From positions 7,444,001-7,508,000 of the forward strand of contig NZ_FNSO01000004.1 of the NCBI RefSeq assembly GCF_900105945.1: a stretch of DNA of 64,000 bases, written 5' to 3'. This stretch comes from Amycolatopsis tolypomycina. Lineage in GTDB: Bacteria; Actinomycetota; Actinomycetes; Mycobacteriales; Pseudonocardiaceae. Below, in pieces: positions 60,038 to 64,000 of the stretch; within the stretch, counting starts at the first letter, position 1, and each line of letters opens with the position of its first letter. The notes below the pieces were generated by a model that was given only the letters and a program-made list of their open reading frames with translations, did no database searches and was not told the origin of the DNA. A program made the position numbers and the translations under genes.

Positions 60038-60358
60038 GTGACTGAGGAAACGATCCAACTGGAACTGGACGACTCGGGTCTCGCGCCGGGCCTCCCGGCG
60101 CCGGCACACCCCCGCGATCAGGTGCAGGATGTCCCCTATCGCCCCGTCGAGTTCCGCGATGACGATCTCCCCACCGCCCTGGAACGGTGCTCCGCCTGGC
60201 TACGGCAGGCCCAGGAGTGGCTCGGCGAGCCGCTCGACGTGCTGGCCATCCACCTCGACTACGACGACCGCCAGGGTTCGCCGTACTACGACGTGAAGCT
60301 CCTCTGCAACGAGGAGGACCTCGCGGGCGTCCCGATCGCCATCCGCAACAAGAAGTAA
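60038..60358 (+). CDS. Small acidic hypothetical protein
   Basis: 106 residues. An acidic N-terminus (EETIQLELDDSGLAPGLP) precedes RPVEFRDDDLPTALERCSAWLRQAQEWLGEPLDVLAIHLDYDDRQGSPYYDVKLLCNEEDL. No family is recognised. GTG 60038 is the likely start, but GAAGG lies directly against it, so the start may be leaderless or slightly wrong. Followed by a strong terminator. Codon use and unbroken composition support a real gene. Confidence 0.6.
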   Translation: MTEETIQLELDDSGLAPGLPAPAHPRDQVQDVPYRPVEFRDDDLPTALERCSAWLRQAQEWLGEPLDVLAIHLDYDDRQGSPYYDVKLLCNEEDLAGVPIAIRNKK

Positions 60359-60370
60359 GCAGCTGGAAAC

Positions 60371-60408
60371 GCCGTCAAGGCCACCCTCCCCGGGGTGGCC
60401 TTGACGGC
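60371..60408. terminator. 16-bp perfect stem, bidirectional terminator
   Basis: GCCGTCAAGGCCACCC pairs exactly with GGGTGGCCTTGACGGC around a 6-base loop, with short T and A tracts outside. It lies between the convergent hypothetical gene and the acyl-CoA dehydrogenase. Confidence 0.85.
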
Positions 60409-60419
60409 TTTGTGCGATT

Positions 60420-61589
60420 TCAGCCCAGCGTGCCGCCGACCTTGACGTGCCCCTTGAGCAGGTTGCGGGCGATCGTCCGGCGCTGGATCTCGTCGGTGCC
60501 CTCGTAGATGCGCAGCAGCCGCAGCTCGCGGTACCACCGCTCGACCGGCAGCTCGCGGGTGTAGCCCATGCCGCCGTGGATCTGCAGGACGCGGTCGACG
60601 ATCTCGTTGGCCTTCTGGCCGCCGTACAGCTTCGCCATCGACTGCGCGTGCCGCGAATCGAGGCCCTGGTCGACCTGCCAGGCGGCGTGCAGCACCAGCC
60701 AGCGCAGCGCTTCCAGCTCGACGCCGGAGTCGGCGATCATCCACTGGATGGCCTGCCGCTCGGCGATCTTCTGCCCGAACGTCTCGCGGGTGTTGGCGTG
60801 CTCGATGGCCATCGAGATCAGCCGCTCGCACGAGCCGATCGCGCGGGCGGGCAGCAGGTAGCGGCCCTGGCCGATCCACTGCATGGCGAGCTCGAAGCCG
60901 CGGCCCTCCTCGCCGAGGATCTGCGTCTCCGGGACGCGGACGTCCTGGAAGATCAGCGACGCGGGACCCCACTCGCCCATGGTGTCGATGTACTCGGACT
61001 TCCAGCCGGCTTCGCGGTCGACGAGGAAGCAGGTGACGCCGCCGTTCGCGCCCTTCTCCGGGTCGGTGATCGCGAACACCATGGTGAAGTCGGCTTCGTT
61101 CCCGCCGGTGATGAAGGTCTTCTCGCCGTTGATGATCCAGTCGGAGCCGTCCTTGCGGGCGGTGGTCCGGATGGCCTTGGCGTCCGACCCGGCACCCGGC
61201 TCGGTGATCGCGAAGCAGGACTTCCGCTCGCCGGAGATCGTCGGCAGCAGGTAGGTCTGCTTCTGCTCCTCGTTGGCGTGGAACAGGATGTTGTCGGCGG
61301 CGCCCCCGAAGCGGAACGGCACGAAGGTGCGGCCGAGCTCGGCCTCCAGCAGCGCGGCCATCACGGCGGACAGGCCCATGCCGCCGTACTCCTCGGGTGT
61401 GAGGACGCCCCAGAAGCCGGACTCCTTCGCCTTGAGCTGGAGGTCCTTGAGCTCCTCGCCGGTCAGGCCCGGCTGGTGGGCGCGCTCGCGCCGGAGGACT
61501 TCCTGCTCGAGCGGGACAAGCTCCCGCTGGACGAACGTGCGGACCCAGTCGCGCACTTCGCGTTCTTCGGTGCTGAGTGAAAAGTCCAT
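60420..61589 (-). CDS. Acyl-CoA dehydrogenase
   Basis: 389 residues. CFAITEPGAGSDAKAIRTTARKDGSDWIINGEKTFITGGNEAD, FELAMQWIGQGRYLLPARAIG, FGQKIAERQAIQWMIADS, and QIHGGMGYTRELPVERWYRELRLLRIYEGTDEIQRRTIARNLL with the catalytic Glu in YEGTDE. FAD-dependent alpha,beta-dehydrogenation of acyl-CoA. ATG 61589, GGAGGAG upstream. A TAAGC/GCTTA site precedes it, and the TetR of the neighbouring CoA-ligase operon is a plausible regulator. Single gene, terminated by the hairpin at 60371-60408. Confidence 0.93.
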   Translation of the reverse strand: MDFSLSTEEREVRDWVRTFVQRELVPLEQEVLRRERAHQPGLTGEELKDLQLKAKESGFWGVLTPEEYGGMGLSAVMAALLEAELGRTFVPFRFGGAADNILFHANEEQKQTYLLPTISGERKSCFAITEPGAGSDAKAIRTTARKDGSDWIINGEKTFITGGNEADFTMVFAITDPEKGANGGVTCFLVDREAGWKSEYIDTMGEWGPASLIFQDVRVPETQILGEEGRGFELAMQWIGQGRYLLPARAIGSCERLISMAIEHANTRETFGQKIAERQAIQWMIADSGVELEALRWLVLHAAWQVDQGLDSRHAQSMAKLYGGQKANEIVDRVLQIHGGMGYTRELPVERWYRELRLLRIYEGTDEIQRRTIARNLLKGHVKVGGTLG

Positions 61590-61615
61590 GGGTGAGCTGC
61601 TCCTCCAACACTGGC

Positions 61616-61629
61616 TAAGCGCTTGCTTA
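61616..61629. promoter_or_regulatory. TAAGC-N4-GCTTA site upstream of the acyl-CoA dehydrogenase
   Basis: 5-bp arms TAAGC and GCTTA with a 4-base spacer, 27 bases before the ATG. This resembles TetR-type operators of acyl-CoA metabolism in actinomycetes. Confidence 0.5.
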
Positions 61630-61794
61630 CTCCCATAGTGCGGCACGGGGCACGCTGATGCAAGGACGCCGAACAGCCGGGCGGGGTTCCGGCGGCCACA
61701 GGCAGGCACAGCGGGCCTCACGGCCGCAGCGGGGTTCCGGCGGCCGCGAGGCTGCGCGCGACGGCCGCGAGTCCCGTGACCGTGGGCTCCCCGG

Positions 61795-64000
61795 CTACGC
61801 GCCGGCGAGAGCAGTGTCACGCAGCTGGCGGCGTGAGCTGATCCCGAGCTTGGTGAAGATCTTCCGCAGGTGCCACTCGACCGTCCGCGGGCTGAGGAAC
61901 AACCGCGTCCCGATCTCGGGGTTCGAATAGCCGTCAGCCGCCAGGCGGGCGATCTGGAACTCCTGCGCGGTGAGCTCGCCGGTCGGCTCTGCTGTGCGCT
62001 TGCGCGCTGTCTCCCCGGTCGCCTGCAGCTCTCGGCGGGCCCGGTCGGCGAACGCCGTCAGCCCCATGGCGGACAGCTGCTCGTGGGCCGTGTGCAATTG
62101 CGCGCGAGCGTCCACGCGGCGGCCTTCCCGGCGCAGCCATTCGCCGTACAGCAGATGGCTGCGGGCGAGGTCCACGCGGAGCGCCGTCCCCTCGAGGCAC
62201 GCGATCGACTCGCGGTAGCCGGCCTCGGCGCCGGTTCCGGTGCTGCACAACGCGCGTACGCGGGCGTCCAGCCCCCGCGCCTCCACCGTGCCGGCCGCCT
62301 CGCGCTCCGCCGAACGCGCCGCCGCGGCTCGCAGCTGTGTCTCGTCCCCGGTCCGCGATGCCGCCTCGGCCAGCTCGGTGGTCACGAGGCCTTGGACCCC
62401 CACCACGTCCTGGTCGAACACCCGGTGGGCGGCGGCCAGCGCGGCGTCGTGGTGGCCGAGGCCGTTGTACAGCACCGCACGCCCGTAGTCGGCGAAGGTC
62501 ACCAGCCGGAGCTGACCGCGCGCCGAGGCCTGGCGCGCGGTGTCCTCGAACAGCTCCGCTGCCCGCGCCTCGCGGCCGCGGAACGCCTCGAGCAGCATCG
62601 CCGCGTAGCCGACCGGTGCGTTGCCGGTCACCTCGGCGATCACCCGGTCTTCCTCGACCGACGACGCCGCCGCAGTCAGCTCGCCCGCGAGCAGCTCGTT
62701 GACGCCGAGGAAGTTCAGGGCGAACTGCAGCTGCACGAGCGCGCCGGCGTCGCGGGCGAGCTGGACCTGGCGGGCGGCGAAGTCCCGCGCCGCCGCGAAG
62801 TCCGCCGCTTCGGTGGCGATCATGCCGCCGGCCCGGTTGCCCAGCAGCCAGCGCACCCGCTCGGCGCCCTCGGCCTCGACGTCCAGGGCCCGGACCGCCG
62901 CCAATGCCCTGGCCAGCAGCGGGGCCGCGGCCCGGTGGCCGTCGGTGAGGCGGGTGGCCAGTGCGTCCAGGACGAGGTCGACGGCGCGCGGTGGCACGGG
63001 CGCCGGGGGCGCGGCACGGGCCGACGAGGCCGCCGCCGCGAGACCGTCGCGGTCCGCACCGGCCCACAGCGCCGCCGCCAGCGCTTCCAGGAACGTTTCC
63101 CGCGCCCGGTTCGCGTCCAGCGGGACGAGCCGCTCGGCCGCGCACAGCAGGAGCCGGGCCGCGTCGCCGCCGCGCCGCTGGTCGAACGCGATCTGCCCGC
63201 GCAGCCGCCCGGCTTCGGCGGCGCGCCCGGCGTCCGGCGGCCCGGCCTCCGCCGAGTCCAGGAGCCCGAGGGCCTCGTCGAGCGCGCCGGCATCGCGCTT
63301 GACGGCGGCCGCCGCGAGCTCGCGGTCCGCGCGCCGGGCGGGCTCGGGCGTCAGGAGCGCCGCCTGTTCGAAGAACGCGGCCGCCGCGACCAGGCCACCG
63401 CGGGCCCGGGCGCGTCCCGCCGAGCGTTCGAGATCGGCCGCGACGTCCTCGTCCGGGGAGACGGTCGCCTGCGCGCGGTGCCAGGCGCGGCGGTCGGGGT
63501 CACGGCCGGGGTCGGTCACGTCCGCCAGTGCCCGGTGCACGTCCTGCCGGTCCCGGGCCGGCGCCGACCGGTACACCGCCGACCGCACCAGCGGGTGGCG
63601 GAACCGGATCCGGCGGCCGAACTCGATCAGCCCGGTCGCGTCGGCCGCCGCCGCGGGGTCGGCGCCGAGCCCGAGCCGGCCGGCCGCGGCCCAGAGCAGG
63701 GTGGCGTCGCCGAGGGGCTCGGCGGCGGCGATGAGCAGGAGCCGCCGGGTGTCGGCGGGCAGCGGGGCCAGCTGTTGGACGAAGCACTGTTCGATGCGGC
63801 CGGCGAGCGGCACCGCGCCGGGCTGCCCGAACCCGTCGGCCGCCGTCCACGCGCGGGGCAGTTCCAGCAGGGCGAGGGGGTTGCCGTGGGCTTCGGCGAT
63901 GATCCGGTCGCGGACCCGGCCGTCCACCGGTCCCTTGACCACCGAGTCCAGCAGCGCGTCCGACTCGGCCTCCCCCAGGCCGCCGATCGGGAGCTCCGGC
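61795..64000 (-). CDS. LAL-type LuxR-family regulator, N-terminal part outside window
   Basis: The frame is open to the right edge, so the start and the ATPase P-loop lie outside. The visible 730 or so residues hold the end of the AAA/NB-ARC-like region (HGNPLALLELPRAW, PLPADTRRLLLIAAAEPLG, RIRFRHPLVRSAVYRSA), a long TPR-like helical segment and a C-terminal GerE HTH (GELTAQEFQIARLAADGYSNPEIGTRLFLSPRTVEWHLRKIFTKLGISSRRQL). LAL regulators are large ATP-binding activators of catabolic or secondary-metabolite genes. The target is unknown. Separated from the acyl-CoA dehydrogenase by 205 bases with a repeated GCGGGGTTCCGGCGGCC. Confidence 0.88.
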   Translation of the reverse strand, partial: PELPIGGLGEAESDALLDSVVKGPVDGRVRDRIIAEAHGNPLALLELPRAWTAADGFGQPGAVPLAGRIEQCFVQQLAPLPADTRRLLLIAAAEPLGDATLLWAAAGRLGLGADPAAAADATGLIEFGRRIRFRHPLVRSAVYRSAPARDRQDVHRALADVTDPGRDPDRRAWHRAQATVSPDEDVAADLERSAGRARARGGLVAAAAFFEQAALLTPEPARRADRELAAAAVKRDAGALDEALGLLDSAEAGPPDAGRAAEAGRLRGQIAFDQRRGGDAARLLLCAAERLVPLDANRARETFLEALAAALWAGADRDGLAAAASSARAAPPAPVPPRAVDLVLDALATRLTDGHRAAAPLLARALAAVRALDVEAEGAERVRWLLGNRAGGMIATEAADFAAARDFAARQVQLARDAGALVQLQFALNFLGVNELLAGELTAAASSVEEDRVIAEVTGNAPVGYAAMLLEAFRGREARAAELFEDTARQASARGQLRLVTFADYGRAVLYNGLGHHDAALAAAHRVFDQDVVGVQGLVTTELAEAASRTGDETQLRAAAARSAEREAAGTVEARGLDARVRALCSTGTGAEAGYRESIACLEGTALRVDLARSHLLYGEWLRREGRRVDARAQLHTAHEQLSAMGLTAFADRARRELQATGETARKRTAEPTGELTAQEFQIARLAADGYSNPEIGTRLFLSPRTVEWHLRKIFTKLGISSRRQLRDTALAGA

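Noticed and set aside
61680..61750. Direct repeat GCGGGGTTCCGGCGGCC in the gap before the LuxR stop
   Set aside because: Two 17-base copies in a GC-rich gap, with no symmetry or gene context to suggest a function.

Overview
The window looks like a chromosomal piece of a high-GC actinomycete, most likely Pseudonocardiaceae (Amycolatopsis-like). The grounds are the very high GC, frequent GTG and TTG starts, many 4-base ATGA/GTGA gene overlaps, ROK, PaaX, GntR and LuxR regulators, an F420-type oxidoreductase, NHEJ polymerase and a polysaccharide-degrading secretome. The genus is an inference. No rRNA, tRNA, IS element or CRISPR array was found.

Left part (1-20 kb): the end of a GH92 mannosidase; an AlbA_2/HATPase/wHTH regulator behind a 32-bp near-perfect palindrome; a convergent SLATT two-TM protein; a GT4 glycosyltransferase; a Ser/Thr kinase; and an inositol-phosphatase-family protein. 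Then comes the most unusual locus (7.1-13.6 kb): a creatininase-family protein, a GTP cyclohydrolase II with Met at the position of the family's active-site Tyr, an LPG-synthase-type membrane protein, a methyltransferase, a second GT4, a PTPS/QueD-fold protein missing its usual catalytic Cys and a zinc-ligand His, an MDR dehydrogenase and a CDP-alcohol phosphatidyltransferase. Six of these genes form one tightly coupled minus-strand operon. It reads as an uncharacterised GTP-derived, probably lipid-linked biosynthetic pathway. Next are a LigD-type polymerase, a frameshifted MpaB-like gene, a LysR/FAD-oxidase pair, an acyltransferase and a MarR/deazaflavin-oxidoreductase pair.

Middle (20-44 kb): a miniature P450-like protein; a PaaX-linked aryl-CoA unit (RidA, bifunctional aminobenzoyl/salicylyl-CoA monooxygenase, acyl-CoA dehydrogenase); an Opp/Dpp-type ABC importer with GH1 beta-glucosidase; two divergent ROK regulators; and a four-gene secreted operon GH16-GH75-GH30-GH18, every member carrying a ricin-type CBM13. 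Together these look like a system for degrading fungal cell walls and importing the resulting oligosaccharides.

Right part (44-64 kb): GntR-MFS-DUF1445-PxpABC for 5-oxoproline/D-glutamate metabolism; small membrane proteins with an ArsR-like regulator; AlkB; an alcohol dehydrogenase; a DtxR-family regulator; an amidohydrolase; an enoyl-CoA hydratase/CoA-ligase/TetR operon; an acyl-CoA dehydrogenase; and a truncated LAL-type LuxR regulator.

Across the window run three families of short dispersed symmetric elements: a palindrome built on GCACTTTCACGTGAAAGTGC (six perfect copies, several inside reading frames), a 30-bp tandem unit bounded by 18-bp inverted ends, and a GTCATGAA...TTCATGAC element with 14-bp inverted ends. 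Several sit exactly between convergent genes. Two genes (MpaB-like and GH18) carry single-base frameshifts, which may be assembly errors.
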